The notes under the pieces are model-generated. The model was not told the origin of the DNA and did not search any database. It saw only the letters and a list, made by a program, of their open reading frames with translations. Source: Hydrogenimonas cancrithermarum (lineage in GTDB: Bacteria > Campylobacterota > Campylobacteria > Campylobacterales > Hydrogenimonadaceae). From it: a stretch of 64,000 bases of DNA. Positions 40,575 to 50,510 of the stretch are shown here, piece by piece; position 1 is the first letter of the stretch; each line of letters begins with the position of its first letter. The stretch spans positions 744,001-808,000 of the forward strand of contig NZ_AP027370.1 in NCBI RefSeq assembly GCF_030296055.1. The letters run 5' to 3'. Made by a program: the position numbers and the translations under genes.

Positions 40575-42601
40575 TGGCGGCGCTGAACGAGAAGGCGAAC
40601 CGATACTTTCCAGGCAAAGTTGTTCGCAAAGATTTGACCAAGATGATCAAAGAGGGGGCCAACGTCCCGGTCTATGTGCTGGAATACCTGCTGGGTATGT
40701 ACTGCGCGACGGACGACGAAGAGCAGATACGCGAAGGGGTGCAGAAGGTCAAGGAGATTTTGTCGAAAAACTATGTGCGGCCCGATGAAGCGGAACTGAT
40801 CAAGGCGCGCATCAAAGAGCGTGGACGCTACAAGGTCATCGACAAACTGACCGTCAAACTCAATGAAAAACTGGACCGTTACGAAGCGGAATTCAGCAAT
40901 CTGGGGCTTAAAGGCATCGCCATCGGCGAGGGGTATGTCAAGCGGTTCGAAAAGCTGCTGGCGGGGGGCATCTGGTGTATCGTGACGATCGACTACTATT
41001 TCGACGAAAATGCCCTCAAGGATTCTCCTTTTATCATCGAGAGTCTCAAACCGATCCAGATGCCGAATATGGATATGGAAGCGTTCAAAGAGGCGAGAAA
41101 GGGGTTCGAACTCTCCGAGTGGATGGATCTGCTGATACGAAGTACGGGGATGGAGCCGACCAATCTGGATGAAAGTGTCAAATGGCATCTCGTCGAAAGA
41201 TTGGTGCCGTTTGTAGAGAACAACTACAATGTCTGCGAACTGGGGCCCAGAGGAACGGGAAAAAGCTATGTCTACAAAGAGCTTTCGCCCAACTCCATTC
41301 TGATCTCTGGCGGCCAGACGACCGTGGCGAACCTTTTTTACAATATGGCACGCCGGACGGTCGGCCTGGTGGGTATGTGGGACGTGGTGGCGTTCGATGA
41401 AGTGGCGGGCATCCGCTTCAAAGACAAAGACGGCATCCAGATCATGAAAGACTACATGGAGAGCGGATCGTTCGCGCGGGGCAAAGAGCAGATCCAGGCG
41501 AAAGCGTCGATGGTTTTCGTGGGCAATATCGACGGTTCTATCGAAAACATCGTGCGCACCTCCCATCTGCTGAGCCCTTTTCCCAAAGAGATGATCGACA
41601 CCGCCTTTTTCGACCGTTTTCACTACTACATTCCGGGTTGGGAAGTGCCGAAGATGCGGCCCGAGTTCTTTACCAACGAGTACGGTTTCATTACCGACTA
41701 TATGGCCGAGTGGATGCGCGAACTGCAGAAAGAGAATTTCTCCGACGCCATCGAACGGTGGTTTCGTTTTGGCAAAGATCTGAACCAGCGGGATGTCAAA
41801 GCGGTCAAAAAGACGGTCAGTGGACTGCTGAAGCTTCTCTTTCCCGATGGAAGTTTTGCGAAAGAGGATGTGGAGACGGTGCTTCGGTACGCGATGGTCG
41901 GGCGGCGGCGCATCAAGGAGCAGCTCAAGAAGATCGGGGGGATGGAGTTTTACGATGTGCATTTCTCGTACATCGACCTCGAAAACGGTGAAGAGAGGTT
42001 CGTCACCGTGCCCGAAAGCGGCGGCAACGCGCTGATCCCCGAAGGCGAGCTGCCCCCGGGAACCCTCTATGCCGTGGCTTCGAGCGAAGTGAGCGGGCAC
42101 AAGGGGCTATTTCGCATCGATCTACAGAAGATGGCGGGAAGCGGTAAGGTGACCCATACGGGATTTGGCAGTGGCAAGACGATCAAGGACGAGATCAAAG
42201 AGGCGATCAACTACGCGCAGGCGAATCTGCACAGGGTTTCGGCGGGTGCGAAGTTCAAAGAGCACGATTTCCATATCAAGGCAACCGATCTCAACGGCAT
42301 CGAGAATGTCCGAGGACTGGAACTGGCCATCTTTCTCTCCATCGCCTCCGGCGTGATCGAGAGGCCGCTGCTGCCGCAGATGACGGTACTTGGATCGATG
42401 AGTATCGGAGGGTCGATCATCGGTACGGACAATCTGGGGGATGCGCTTCAGGTGGCGTCGGATGCCGGCGCGAAACGGGTATTGATCCCCGCGGCGGATA
42501 TGGCGCAGATCGCCCAGGTACCCGCCGATCTGATGGCGAAATTTCAGCTGCTCATCTACAACGACCCCGTGGATGCCGTGTTCAAGGCAACGGGTGTTTG
42601 A
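40574..42601 (+). CDS. brxL: BREX Lon-like protein BrxL
   Basis: A 675-residue protein starting at the ATG at 40574. The AAA+ part has Walker A GPRGTGKSY at about residue 224-232. The C-terminal Lon-type domain has the LGSMSIGGSII and GAKRVLIP blocks, but the usual GPSAG serine loop reads NVRGLELAI, so proteolysis may be lost, as known from other BrxL. BrxL acts as a DNA-binding ring ATPase in phage defence. It is the last plus-strand BREX gene. Confidence 0.94.
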   Translation: MAALNEKANRYFPGKVVRKDLTKMIKEGANVPVYVLEYLLGMYCATDDEEQIREGVQKVKEILSKNYVRPDEAELIKARIKERGRYKVIDKLTVKLNEKLDRYEAEFSNLGLKGIAIGEGYVKRFEKLLAGGIWCIVTIDYYFDENALKDSPFIIESLKPIQMPNMDMEAFKEARKGFELSEWMDLLIRSTGMEPTNLDESVKWHLVERLVPFVENNYNVCELGPRGTGKSYVYKELSPNSILISGGQTTVANLFYNMARRTVGLVGMWDVVAFDEVAGIRFKDKDGIQIMKDYMESGSFARGKEQIQAKASMVFVGNIDGSIENIVRTSHLLSPFPKEMIDTAFFDRFHYYIPGWEVPKMRPEFFTNEYGFITDYMAEWMRELQKENFSDAIERWFRFGKDLNQRDVKAVKKTVSGLLKLLFPDGSFAKEDVETVLRYAMVGRRRIKEQLKKIGGMEFYDVHFSYIDLENGEERFVTVPESGGNALIPEGELPPGTLYAVASSEVSGHKGLFRIDLQKMAGSGKVTHTGFGSGKTIKDEIKEAINYAQANLHRVSAGAKFKEHDFHIKATDLNGIENVRGLELAIFLSIASGVIERPLLPQMTVLGSMSIGGSIIGTDNLGDALQVASDAGAKRVLIPAADMAQIAQVPADLMAKFQLLIYNDPVDAVFKATGV

Positions 42602-42603
42602 CT

Positions 42604-42637
42604 GAGATGACACAAAATGTCGAATTTGTGTCATCTC
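42604..42637 (+). terminator. 13-bp stem-loop directly after brxL
   Basis: GAGATGACACAAA at 42604-42616 and TTTGTGTCATCTC at 42625-42637 with an 8-base loop, four bases after the brxL stop. It is the first of three hairpins before the convergent brxB and likely ends transcription on one or both strands. Confidence 0.75.
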
Positions 42638-42674
42638 ATCTCGAAAGTGAAAGCTTTCGAAGCTTTAGGGGGGT

Positions 42675-42722
42675 GCAGGGGACTTTAGTCCCTGCCGAAT
42701 CATGGGCTACGCTCATGATTCG
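42675..42722. repeat. Two further hairpins between brxL and brxB
   Basis: GCAGGGGACT/AGTCCCTGC at 42675-42695 and CGAATCATG/CATGATTCG at 42696-42722. Together with the first hairpin they fill the 136-base gap between convergent genes. Confidence 0.65.
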
Positions 42723-42737
42723 CGTACCATCAGGTGT

Positions 42738-43325
42738 TTAAAATTCGGTCGTATCGAGGCTGAAAGCGCGATAATAGTTGTCGTCCTTGAATCGGCCGAA
42801 GAGCTCGAGCGATCGTCCCGTGTAGGTGCCGGGGTAGAACATCAGCGTCGGGATATGTTTGACGGCGTTTTGGAGGTTGTTCAAAATCACATGGGAACGT
42901 AGGTAAGGATACACTTCGCCAATACCTGTGAGAAAGAGTATCTTCGCGTCAGGGTTTTCGGCAACCTTTCGCTGAATATGCGGTATGACGCTTTTTTGAA
43001 TGTCCAACACGCCCAGCAGGGTTTTCTCCATTTTGTCCGGCCCGAGGCTCTTCTCTTTTTCGAGGAGTCTTTCTAAAATGTTTCGTTCCTGCAGGATCTC
43101 TATAACAATATCGTAAAGATTGACTTCGACGACTTCTATCGACTTTTCATACAGACGGTGCTTCAACCTTTCGATTTCACTATACACTTCGTTTTGCTGT
43201 TCGATGGGATAAGAGCTGATGAAAAACGGCACCTCCCCGCCCAATGCTTTCATCTGTAAAAAAGCCTCCGTTGTGACCTTTTCATAGATTTTGTCGAATT
43301 TTTTTACGATATTTTCACGTCTCAT
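42738..43325 (-). CDS. brxB: BREX protein BrxB
   Basis: A 195-residue protein with the DUF1788 pattern: MRRENIVKKFDKIYEK, then KILFLTGIGEVYPYLRSH and FYPGTYTGRSLELFGR. It starts at the ATG at 43325, overlapping the brxA stop (ATGA); an upstream start adds five residues. BrxB probably bridges BrxC and PglX. It is on the opposite strand to the rest of the system. Confidence 0.93.
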   Translation of the reverse strand: MRRENIVKKFDKIYEKVTTEAFLQMKALGGEVPFFISSYPIEQQNEVYSEIERLKHRLYEKSIEVVEVNLYDIVIEILQERNILERLLEKEKSLGPDKMEKTLLGVLDIQKSVIPHIQRKVAENPDAKILFLTGIGEVYPYLRSHVILNNLQNAVKHIPTLMFYPGTYTGRSLELFGRFKDDNYYRAFSLDTTEF

Positions 43326-43942
43326 TGTCTCTCTTTGCACATAATGGCTATATCACTCTCCGAATAGAGAAAAGCGGCAAGCCATTTGGGGTTGTCCCGG
43401 CATACACAGGATACGAAATCTTTCGAAAGATAGGGGCGTACAATCTGTCTATTTGTTGTCCCTTCGATCAGTCCAACGCCTTTTAGCATATTGAAAATCA
43501 CCTGTTTCGCTTTATGGATCGTGCTTTCGCTTTTTTGTGCCAGATCGGGTGAGATATTTTTTTTGGACTCTATGAAATTGTTCCAGTCACTCTCCAGAAG
43601 AACGGGATCGAAATTCAAATATTTATTTCTCAGTACTTCGATACAAAATTCATAGAGTAACGCATAAGTTTTTATGGCACTCAAGAATGCAAAAGCTTTG
43701 ATCTCTTTATTTTCGGCCAAACGCATCAACTCTTCATCGTTCAATGCCGTACACCGCTTTTTGAATTCCTGCAATTTCCTTTTAAGCGTCGCTTTCGTCA
43801 TTTTTTGCAATATATTTCTTTCGATGATCTCTTTTTCGGCGGCATTCCAATCTTTTCCACATTCGAGATAAGTCTGAGCCACCATCTGCATTTCATACGG
43901 CATTAAACCGACAGCGGTAAAGGAGAGTTGGTACTTTTTCAT
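43322..43942 (-). CDS. brxA: BREX protein BrxA
   Basis: A 206-residue protein with the DUF1819 pattern: YQLSFTAVGLMPYEMQMVAQ, ending NPKWLAAFLYSESDI. It is a small winged-helix-like DNA-binding protein of BREX. The ATG at 43942 is chosen over a TTG two codons earlier. In most type 1 loci brxA and brxB precede brxC; here they are at the far end and inverted. Confidence 0.93.
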   Translation of the reverse strand: MKKYQLSFTAVGLMPYEMQMVAQTYLECGKDWNAAEKEIIERNILQKMTKATLKRKLQEFKKRCTALNDEELMRLAENKEIKAFAFLSAIKTYALLYEFCIEVLRNKYLNFDPVLLESDWNNFIESKKNISPDLAQKSESTIHKAKQVIFNMLKGVGLIEGTTNRQIVRPYLSKDFVSCVCRDNPKWLAAFLYSESDIAIMCKERQ

Positions 43943-44499
43943 AAGCAATAAATTTTCTTTCTTAAAATATCATCGTTTTAAAAGTTATATTTTACACTAC
44001 TATTACATCCTTTACTCTCATGAACAAGCAGTTGGATGCATCATTCAGAAATAAACGCCTGTAGAATCGGAACTTTACCGGTCTCCACATTGCATATCAA
44101 GTGCTTCCAGCCGGCAATGAAAATATTATTTTAAATTCCTTTTCTTTCGCTTGGAGAAATTGTAATTATATAATGGCTTTCGGACCATTACACAGTCGTT
44201 ATGGAAAGATCGGAGAAGTGAAAATGACGAACCTATCCCCAAAATTCCAGAGGGATACATTTTCAGCGACTTTTCATGTTTTTGTAATACTCAAGGAGTC
44301 GTCGTGCATCCCTTGTTTTCGCATTTTCGTAGGCATATATCGTATAGAGTGGAATCCAGCATCCGGAGCAATTCTTCAATTTTACCCTTTCTTATCGATA
44401 CACTCATACGAAGTTTCACAAAATCTTGAATCAATCGTCGCTATAAAAGTAGCCTGTCCCTATTTTCCTAATCAAAACATTATATCGCTTTCACGCTTG
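43943..44499. other. Gene-free stretch at the right island border
   Basis: 557 bases without a convincing gene. It is AT-rich up to about 44250, likely with the brxA promoter (minus strand), and contains attR at 44352-44376. An open frame on the plus strand across it runs antisense into hypA and shows no protein-like features. Confidence 0.6.
44352..44376 (+). repeat. Right attachment site (attR)
   Basis: GAATCCAGCATCCGGAGC plus AATTCTT: 24 of 25 bases equal to the tRNA-Asn end at 27522-27546. It marks the island's right border, about 130 bases before the hypA stop. Confidence 0.9.
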
Positions 44500-44841
44500 C
44501 TACTCCATCTCCAGTCGCATCAGCAGCATATCTTCCCCATCGAGTATCCTGACCAAATTACCGCCACACTTAGGGCAGGCATAGTCGTGTTCGCTCAAAA
44601 CGAACTCCTCTTCACACTCGCTGCAATAGATCACGACGGGTTGTATTTGCATGACGAAATCGGCCGTTTCGCAGATTGTCTTCTCTTTGAACGTATTGAA
44701 AGCGGTCTCGAGCAGATGCGGTTCCACACCGCTGAGCACACCGATCTTCACCTCGATGCGGGTGATCTTCTTTGCGTCGTTGGCTTTGGCGTGCTCCTCG
44801 CACTGGTTCAGCAGTGCCTGGACGATGGAATACTCATGCAT
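44500..44841 (-). CDS. hypA: Hydrogenase nickel-insertion protein HypA
   Basis: A 113-residue protein. The nickel-binding N-terminus [10 protein letters not shown] and the zinc site (CSEC, CPKC) are present. It delivers nickel together with HypB. It overlaps hypX by eight bases and is the last gene of the hyp operon. Confidence 0.95.
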   Translation of the reverse strand: MHEYSIVQALLNQCEEHAKANDAKKITRIEVKIGVLSGVEPHLLETAFNTFKEKTICETADFVMQIQPVVIYCSECEEEFVLSEHDYACPKCGGNLVRILDGEDMLLMRLEME

Positions 44842-46492
44842 GCGCTATCCTTTTGGGGTACTTTAATCGTTCAGGAGTTCTCCTCGGACAGAGCTTGTAG
44901 ACAAACTCTCGCCTCAACATATGAAAGGGGCTGTCAGACTCCCAGAACTCCGGATACATTCTCTCCAACTCTGCCTCCTTGCAGGCGTCTATAACATCCT
45001 CCTCTGCCTCCAGACGGTCACGCTTGGCATCGAGTAGGTCGTAATAGCGATCTTCCTCTTCTATCAACGCTTTACAAAAGCGCTGGAGCCTCTCATCGTA
45101 GCCGGCATCGGGAAAGAGCTCATCGACCATTCCGATCGTTTTGGCTTGCGCGGCGCCGATGGGAAGTGCCTCTTCCAGCAGCGATTGCGCTCGCTCCTTC
45201 CCCACACGACGCGGCAGGGTATAGGTGTGATATTCGCTCCCGCTTAAGCCGAGTGTCTTGTAGTGGGGGTTGAACACCACCCCCTCGCGCGCGACGACGA
45301 TGTCGCATGCAAGCCCCAGAAAAACGCCGCCGGCACCGGCGTTTCGGCCAAATGACGCTACGGTCGGAATCTCATCGCAAAAGAGAATCGAACGAATCAG
45401 GTTGTTCATCGCATTGATGTTGCTCCAACCATCCTCTCCCTGTTTTTGGCTCTCTTCAAGAATATTGAGGTGGATACCGTTGCTGAAAAAATCCTCACCA
45501 CCCATCAGCACAAGCAGGTCACACGTATCTTTCAGGTACTCTACCGCGTATTTCAGGCGGATACACTGTTCGCTGCTCATCGCACCGTTGTGGAAATTGA
45601 AATAAAGGTAGGCGACACGATCGTCCCGATCGACACCGATTTCGTAAAACGTCTCATAGCTGCGGTCGAAAATGAGCGGCAGCCGGTGCTCTCTGACCCC
45701 CCTTAGGCGCGACTTGAGCACATAAGTCGCCGGAAGTTTGAAACGTCCCGGCTCTTTGAGATGGCTCACCCAGACCGCCCCATCGATCGTTCCCAGACAG
45801 ATCGCCCCATCGCGCTTGGCGAGCAAAGCTTTCGGTTCTCCACGCAGTTTCTCCTCACGGTGTGCGCCGTATAGGTAGCACGGTACCCCCAGAATCTCAT
45901 CCAATACCCCGGGATGGCTGTCGCTGAGATAGATTTTTTCGACAATTTTTTCGGTCGTGTCGCTTTTCCAATCGATTTTACGATCCGCCTGTGTAAACGC
46001 TCGATGCAGCGGGTTGAGTATTTGCGGTATGCACCGCTCTTTTTCGACCGCTTCAAAAAGCGGCTCCAGCATCTCTACCGCGCTTCGCACCACCTCCCGG
46101 CGGTAGAGCGATGCTTTGTAGGTCGGCCGAACGGAAAATTCGGCCTCGGAGTAAATGTCACCCCCGTCATAGTGTTCGTTCGCTTTCAGCCAGACACTTC
46201 CCCACCGCTTTTCGTGATGCAGCAAAGCATACTCCAGCGCATTGGGTCCACGGTCACCCCGCGGCCCGGGGTGAAAGACGAATGTCGGGTATCGTTCATA
46301 GATGGCCGGCGGCAGATAGCGCTTGAGAAAGGGGCAGAGCAGGAGATCCGGGCCGAATGCTTCGATCTCTTCTATCATCTGCGCCTCGTCGAGCGCGAAG
46401 GCGACGGCCACTGTGTCGCCACGCTCCAGAAGCGACGTATAGACCGCCTGCGTCAAAGAGTTGAAAGTCGTACAAAGAAGGAGTATCTTCAT
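44834..46492 (-). CDS. hypX: Hydrogenase maturation factor HypX (formyl-transferase/crotonase fusion)
   Basis: A 552-residue protein starting at the ATG at 46492. Residues 1-250 resemble formyltransferases ([17 protein letters not shown]), and residues ~280-540 are an enoyl-CoA hydratase (crotonase) domain ([18 protein letters not shown]). HypX makes the CO ligand of the NiFe centre from formyl-tetrahydrofolate, a route suited to oxic or microaerobic life. It follows hypE by four bases. Confidence 0.9.
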   Translation of the reverse strand: MKILLLCTTFNSLTQAVYTSLLERGDTVAVAFALDEAQMIEEIEAFGPDLLLCPFLKRYLPPAIYERYPTFVFHPGPRGDRGPNALEYALLHHEKRWGSVWLKANEHYDGGDIYSEAEFSVRPTYKASLYRREVVRSAVEMLEPLFEAVEKERCIPQILNPLHRAFTQADRKIDWKSDTTEKIVEKIYLSDSHPGVLDEILGVPCYLYGAHREEKLRGEPKALLAKRDGAICLGTIDGAVWVSHLKEPGRFKLPATYVLKSRLRGVREHRLPLIFDRSYETFYEIGVDRDDRVAYLYFNFHNGAMSSEQCIRLKYAVEYLKDTCDLLVLMGGEDFFSNGIHLNILEESQKQGEDGWSNINAMNNLIRSILFCDEIPTVASFGRNAGAGGVFLGLACDIVVAREGVVFNPHYKTLGLSGSEYHTYTLPRRVGKERAQSLLEEALPIGAAQAKTIGMVDELFPDAGYDERLQRFCKALIEEEDRYYDLLDAKRDRLEAEEDVIDACKEAELERMYPEFWESDSPFHMLRREFVYKLCPRRTPERLKYPKRIAHA

Positions 46493-46496
46493 CGGA

Positions 46497-47492
46497 TCAA
46501 CAGATTCTCGGCAGCAGTTCGCCCGTGGGAAGATCCATAAACCGCTTCGTCCCCCATGCACTGCGCAAAATCACCTTTTGCAGATAACTATCGGTTACCT
46601 CACCGATCTGTACCGCCGCTTCGTTGCCGGGAAAGCTTCGCAAAATCTCCACGACTTTTTCGGCCTCTTCGGGCCTGACGGCCAGCAAAAAGGTCCCTTC
46701 GTTAGCCAGTGCCGTGGGTTCGAAGCCCAGCAGCTCGCAGATACCCGCCACCGTTTCGCTTACGGGGATTTCGCCTTCGTCCACCTCGATGCAGACGCCG
46801 CTCGCCTCGGCCCACTCGTTCAGCACCGCCGCCACACCGCCACGGGTAGCGTCCCGCATGGCGTGGGGGACGACGCCGGTTTCTATCACCTTCTCCACCA
46901 TCGGCCAAAGCGATGCGCAGTCGCTGGTGATGGCACTTTCGAGCTCGATCCCCTCACGCGCCGCGAAAATAGCCGCCCCGTGCCGACCGATGTCGCGGCT
47001 GACGACGATAACGTCGCCTTTCTGCACATTCGAGGCGCTGATTCCTGGTACCGTCACCTCCCCGAGGCCCGTCGTCGTGATGAAGATCTGATCCACCGAT
47101 CCTTTGGGCACCACCTTCGTATCGCCCGCCACCACTTTGGCACCGTTTTCGAGCAGCTCCTTTTTGATGGAGCGGACGATCTTTTCGAGTTTTCGGGTCT
47201 CGAACCCCTCCTCCAGCACGACCGAAAGGGTCAGATAACAGGGCCTCGCCGCCATCATCGCCAGATCGTTGCAGGTGCCGCAGACCGAAAGCTTCCCGAT
47301 ATCGCCACCGGCGAAGAAGATAGGGCTGACGGTAAAGCTGTCGGTGGTCATGGCAAGCGTCCCATCCTCCACCACCGCCGCATCCTCCGCCTTTTGCAGT
47401 ATGTCGTTTTTCAAATGCCGGAAAAAGAGTTCCGAAATGAGCTGCCGGTTCTCTTCGCCCCCGTTGCCCTGTGCCAAGGTAATGGTTTTCAT
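46497..47492 (-). CDS. hypE: Hydrogenase maturation protein HypE
   Basis: A 331-residue protein of the PurM-like family. The typical start is GNGGEENRQL and the C-terminal PRIC carries the cysteine that becomes thiocyanate. With HypF it makes the CN ligands. Confidence 0.96.
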   Translation of the reverse strand: MKTITLAQGNGGEENRQLISELFFRHLKNDILQKAEDAAVVEDGTLAMTTDSFTVSPIFFAGGDIGKLSVCGTCNDLAMMAARPCYLTLSVVLEEGFETRKLEKIVRSIKKELLENGAKVVAGDTKVVPKGSVDQIFITTTGLGEVTVPGISASNVQKGDVIVVSRDIGRHGAAIFAAREGIELESAITSDCASLWPMVEKVIETGVVPHAMRDATRGGVAAVLNEWAEASGVCIEVDEGEIPVSETVAGICELLGFEPTALANEGTFLLAVRPEEAEKVVEILRSFPGNEAAVQIGEVTDSYLQKVILRSAWGTKRFMDLPTGELLPRIC

Positions 47493-47516
47493 CTCTTTAT
47501 GCTCCTTGGCGGTGCA

Positions 47517-48659
47517 TTACATTACACCGCCATATTTGTAGTACGCTGCGCACGCTCCTTCGCTGCTCACCATGCAGCTGCCAAGCGGCGAGCTCGGTTT
47601 GCATGCGGTACTGAAAACCTGACACTCGGTCGGTTTTGCCATACCGCGCAAAATATCGCCACAGATGCAGAGTTTGTGGTCTTCGATCTCCTCTTTGGGC
47701 AGGATGTCGGCATAGCGTTTCTCGGCATCGAACTTGGCATATTCATCACGCAGTTTCAGAGCGCTGTCGGGGATGTTGCCGAGCCCGCGCCATTTGAAGA
47801 GGCCTCGCTTTTCGAAATATTTGTTTATCATCGCCTGTGCTTTGAGATTGCCCTCGTAGGTAACGCTGCGCCTGTACTGAACCTCCAGTTCGCAACGCTT
47901 TTCGGAAAACTGTTTCACCAGCATCAGTACCCCTTCCATCACATCGACCGGCTCGAAGCCACTCACAACTACGGGACGATGGTAGGCGCGTGGGAAAGGC
48001 TCGTAGATCTTCGCCCCTGCAATCACGCTGACATGGCTCGGGCCAATAAAAGCGTCAATACGGTTGTTGTAGCTGTCCACATGCACATCACGGCTGTCGA
48101 TGAGCTCTTTCATCACCTCCGGGACCGTAACGTGATTGATGTGAAAGAGAAGATTTTTCAACCCACGCTCGATCGCCTGATCCATTAGCGCCGCAGTCAT
48201 CGGCGTCGTCGTCTCGAAACCAATGGCAAAGAAGATCACCGTTTTGTCCGGATTTTCAACGGCAATTTTCAGCGCATCGAGCGGTGAATAGACGAAGCGC
48301 ACATCTGCACCCTTGCTGCGGGCGTCCTGTAGGCTTCCTTTGCTGCCGGGTACTTTGATCATATCACCAAGCGTGACTAGAATGACGTCGGGCTGCTGTG
48401 CAAGGATGTAAGCGTGGTCGATCCTTTCCTTGGGCATAATGCAGACCGGGCAGCCGGGGCCGTGAATGAACTCGATGGATTCGGGTAAAAGCTGCTTGAG
48501 GCCGTACTTCATGATTGTATGGGTATGGCCACCGCATACCTCCATCACATTGATCGGACGTTCCAGTTTCTTCGCCTCTTCACCGATAAGTTTCGCCAAC
48601 GCCTTGATTGTCGCCGGATCACGAAATTTGTCGTAGAGATCTTTTAGCTGCAAACTCAT
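47517..48659 (-). CDS. hypD: Hydrogenase maturation protein HypD
   Basis: A 380-residue protein. Conserved motifs include MEVCGGHTHTIMKYG, HGPGCPVCI, and GFETTTPMTA; the C-terminal Cys residues hold the 4Fe-4S cluster. The ATG at 48659 overlaps the hypC stop in ATGA. With HypC it assembles the Fe(CN)2CO unit. Confidence 0.96.
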   Translation of the reverse strand: MSLQLKDLYDKFRDPATIKALAKLIGEEAKKLERPINVMEVCGGHTHTIMKYGLKQLLPESIEFIHGPGCPVCIMPKERIDHAYILAQQPDVILVTLGDMIKVPGSKGSLQDARSKGADVRFVYSPLDALKIAVENPDKTVIFFAIGFETTTPMTAALMDQAIERGLKNLLFHINHVTVPEVMKELIDSRDVHVDSYNNRIDAFIGPSHVSVIAGAKIYEPFPRAYHRPVVVSGFEPVDVMEGVLMLVKQFSEKRCELEVQYRRSVTYEGNLKAQAMINKYFEKRGLFKWRGLGNIPDSALKLRDEYAKFDAEKRYADILPKEEIEDHKLCICGDILRGMAKPTECQVFSTACKPSSPLGSCMVSSEGACAAYYKYGGVM

Positions 48660-48958
48660 GTGACACCACCGTTCGGACAATTGTCACTCTCTTTCACCAT
48701 CGACTCCTGCACTTCCTGCCGCTGTTCTTCGTCCATCTTTTCGAGTATCTCTTGGTAGACTTTGATGCTCTCGAGCGCATCCTCTTCGTCGATGATATTC
48801 ATTGCATACCCGATGTGGATAAGCACATAGTCGCCCTCTTCTACCTCATCGGCGATGAAATCGATGCCGACTTTTCGTTTAACGCCCATCGTATCAACGA
48901 TCGCCGTCACTTCATCCTTGTTCACCTCGACAACTTTGCTCGGAATCGACAAACACAT
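48656..48958 (-). CDS. hypC: Hydrogenase chaperone HypC
   Basis: A 100-residue HypC/HupF protein; N-terminal MCLSIPSKVVEV contains the Cys that binds the iron. It overlaps hypB by one base and hypD by four. Confidence 0.95.
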   Translation of the reverse strand: MCLSIPSKVVEVNKDEVTAIVDTMGVKRKVGIDFIADEVEEGDYVLIHIGYAMNIIDEEDALESIKVYQEILEKMDEEQRQEVQESMVKESDNCPNGGVT

Positions 48959-49731
48959 CAGCGCATCTCCATCTTGAATTTGATCCAGTCGGCAACCCGT
49001 TTGATGCTCTCAGGGTCTTTCGTATTGACCTCTAACACATCGACACCGGGGTTGATCTTTCTCGCCGCTTTTTTGGCATTGTCGACGCTGAAATCGAAAT
49101 ACGGCAGCAGGTCGGTTTTTGTGATGAGCACCAGATCGGCCTGGCGGAACATCACCGGATACTTCTCAATCTTGTCTTCTCCCTCGGGCACCGAGACCAG
49201 CACCACGTTCAGGTGCGCCCCAACATCGTAGCTCGCCGGGCAGACGAGGTTGCCAACATTTTCGATGAAGCAGACGTCGATAGCTTCCAGCGGCATATCG
49301 TGCAGTCCCTTGTGCACCATAAACGCATCCAAATGGCACGCGCTTCCGGTCTGAATCTGATAGGCCGGGATCCCCTTGGCCTTGATACGGTCGGCGTCGC
49401 GGTTGGTCTCAAGATCGCCTTCGATCACGCCGAACTTGAAGGGCCCGATGTCGGCTAGATGTTCCAGTAGTGTCGTCTTGCCGCTGCCGGGTGAACTCAT
49501 CAGATTGATCGCCAGTACGTTATGGCTGTCGAAGTGGGCCCGGTTGTGCGCCGCTTCGTGGTCGTTCTTGTCCAAAATTTTGCTGATCACTTCGATCGTC
49601 TTTTTATCGTTCAGCTGCGGATTGTGATGCAGCGTCTCATGTGCCGCCTGATGGGTATGGGAATGGTCGTGATGATGGTCTTCGTGTTCATGTACATGGT
49701 CAGTAATGGAACAGCCGCAATCTTTACACAT
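48958..49731 (-). CDS. hypB: Hydrogenase nickel GTPase HypB
   Basis: A 257-residue GTPase. The N-terminus has CKDCGC and a His-rich nickel-storage run (HEDHHHDHSHTH); the P-loop is SSPGSGKTTLLEH. It loads nickel with HypA. Confidence 0.96.
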   Translation of the reverse strand: MCKDCGCSITDHVHEHEDHHHDHSHTHQAAHETLHHNPQLNDKKTIEVISKILDKNDHEAAHNRAHFDSHNVLAINLMSSPGSGKTTLLEHLADIGPFKFGVIEGDLETNRDADRIKAKGIPAYQIQTGSACHLDAFMVHKGLHDMPLEAIDVCFIENVGNLVCPASYDVGAHLNVVLVSVPEGEDKIEKYPVMFRQADLVLITKTDLLPYFDFSVDNAKKAARKINPGVDVLEVNTKDPESIKRVADWIKFKMEMR

Positions 49732-49758
49732 AATAGTTTCTCCTATATGATAATTTTT

Positions 49759-50406
49759 TTAAAAAAGTATCTGTGAACCCACAAGCAGTGAAACGGCCCC
49801 GGCCGTCGCAAATGCAGTACGCACATTTCGGCGGCTTGTCAGAAGATTGTCGTTGATAAGGGCGATGAAGTAACCAAAGCCCATAAAAACGAGCATGACC
49901 CCGAGCGTAAAGCTCAAAACCATCCAGAGATTCACCTCGTTGTGGGCGATGGCACTGAGTGTCACCAGCATCCCGCGGACTCCGCCAATCCCCATCAAAG
50001 CACCGATGGAGAGAGCCGAAACGCTCCTTTTTTGAAAATCTTCATCTCTGTGGTCGTGGGACCTGCCAAACCAGATGTGAATATGCTCTTTGCCTTCGTG
50101 TATATGTTTTCCGATATTGATGCTATCCGTAGCCGCCATAAAAAGAAGATAGGCCCCGATCGCCAAAATCACGCTCGAAGAGATCATATCGCCATACGCC
50201 AGAATATCCGCAGAAAGCTCGACACGTTGTAAAAGCTTCGCGAATACGAAAAGCGAAAGACCGTGCCCTATCGCGAAAGCGAATGTGATAAAGAGTGTTT
50301 TCCGCCGTCCCTTCCCGATCGAAAAGTCGGCGATCGCCGTCAGATGGTCAGGTCCGAAGGCGTGCAAAATACCATACCAGAAAATCAGCGAAAGACTCAG
50401 CTCCAC
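49759..50406 (-). CDS. NicO-type nickel/cobalt transporter
   Basis: A 215-residue membrane protein with about six helices. The metal-binding HAFGPDHLTAI and a His-rich loop (KEHIHIWFGRSHDHRDED) fit nickel permeases of the NicO/HupE type. First gene of the hyp operon (27 bases before hypB), with a palindromic operator just upstream. Confidence 0.85.
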   Translation of the reverse strand: MELSLSLIFWYGILHAFGPDHLTAIADFSIGKGRRKTLFITFAFAIGHGLSLFVFAKLLQRVELSADILAYGDMISSSVILAIGAYLLFMAATDSINIGKHIHEGKEHIHIWFGRSHDHRDEDFQKRSVSALSIGALMGIGGVRGMLVTLSAIAHNEVNLWMVLSFTLGVMLVFMGFGYFIALINDNLLTSRRNVRTAFATAGAVSLLVGSQILF

Positions 50407-50419
50407 GGCAAATCCTTAA

Positions 50420-50433
50420 TGAATGGTCATTCA
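50420..50433. promoter_or_regulatory. TGAAT-N4-ATTCA palindrome upstream of the nicO-hyp operon
   Basis: TGAATGGTCATTCA, 14 bases before the nickel-transporter start. The identical half-sites with the same spacing lie upstream of hydA at 59893-59906. The TetR regulator at 62284 is the likely binder (inference). Confidence 0.65.
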
Positions 50434-50510
50434 GTTTAGATTTAATTATACAGTGTTATCATGAGAGGAAGTTTAAAAGTCCAAATCCTTATATAAAAAC
50501 AGGACCGATC

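Larger units (their letters stand above)
27522..44376 (+). mobile_element. BREX defence island integrated in tRNA-Asn (about 16.8 kb)
   Basis: The borders are a direct repeat of the tRNA-Asn 3' end. Inside are a decayed tyrosine integrase, the type 1 BREX core genes and several AT-rich cargo genes. Outside both borders are core metabolic genes (hemE operon on the left, hyp operon on the right). The integrase is broken, so the island is probably fixed. Confidence 0.88.

Noticed and set aside
44101-44994. 297-codon open frame on the plus strand over the right island border
   Set aside because: It crosses attR and runs antisense to hypA; no motif or suitable start signal supports it.
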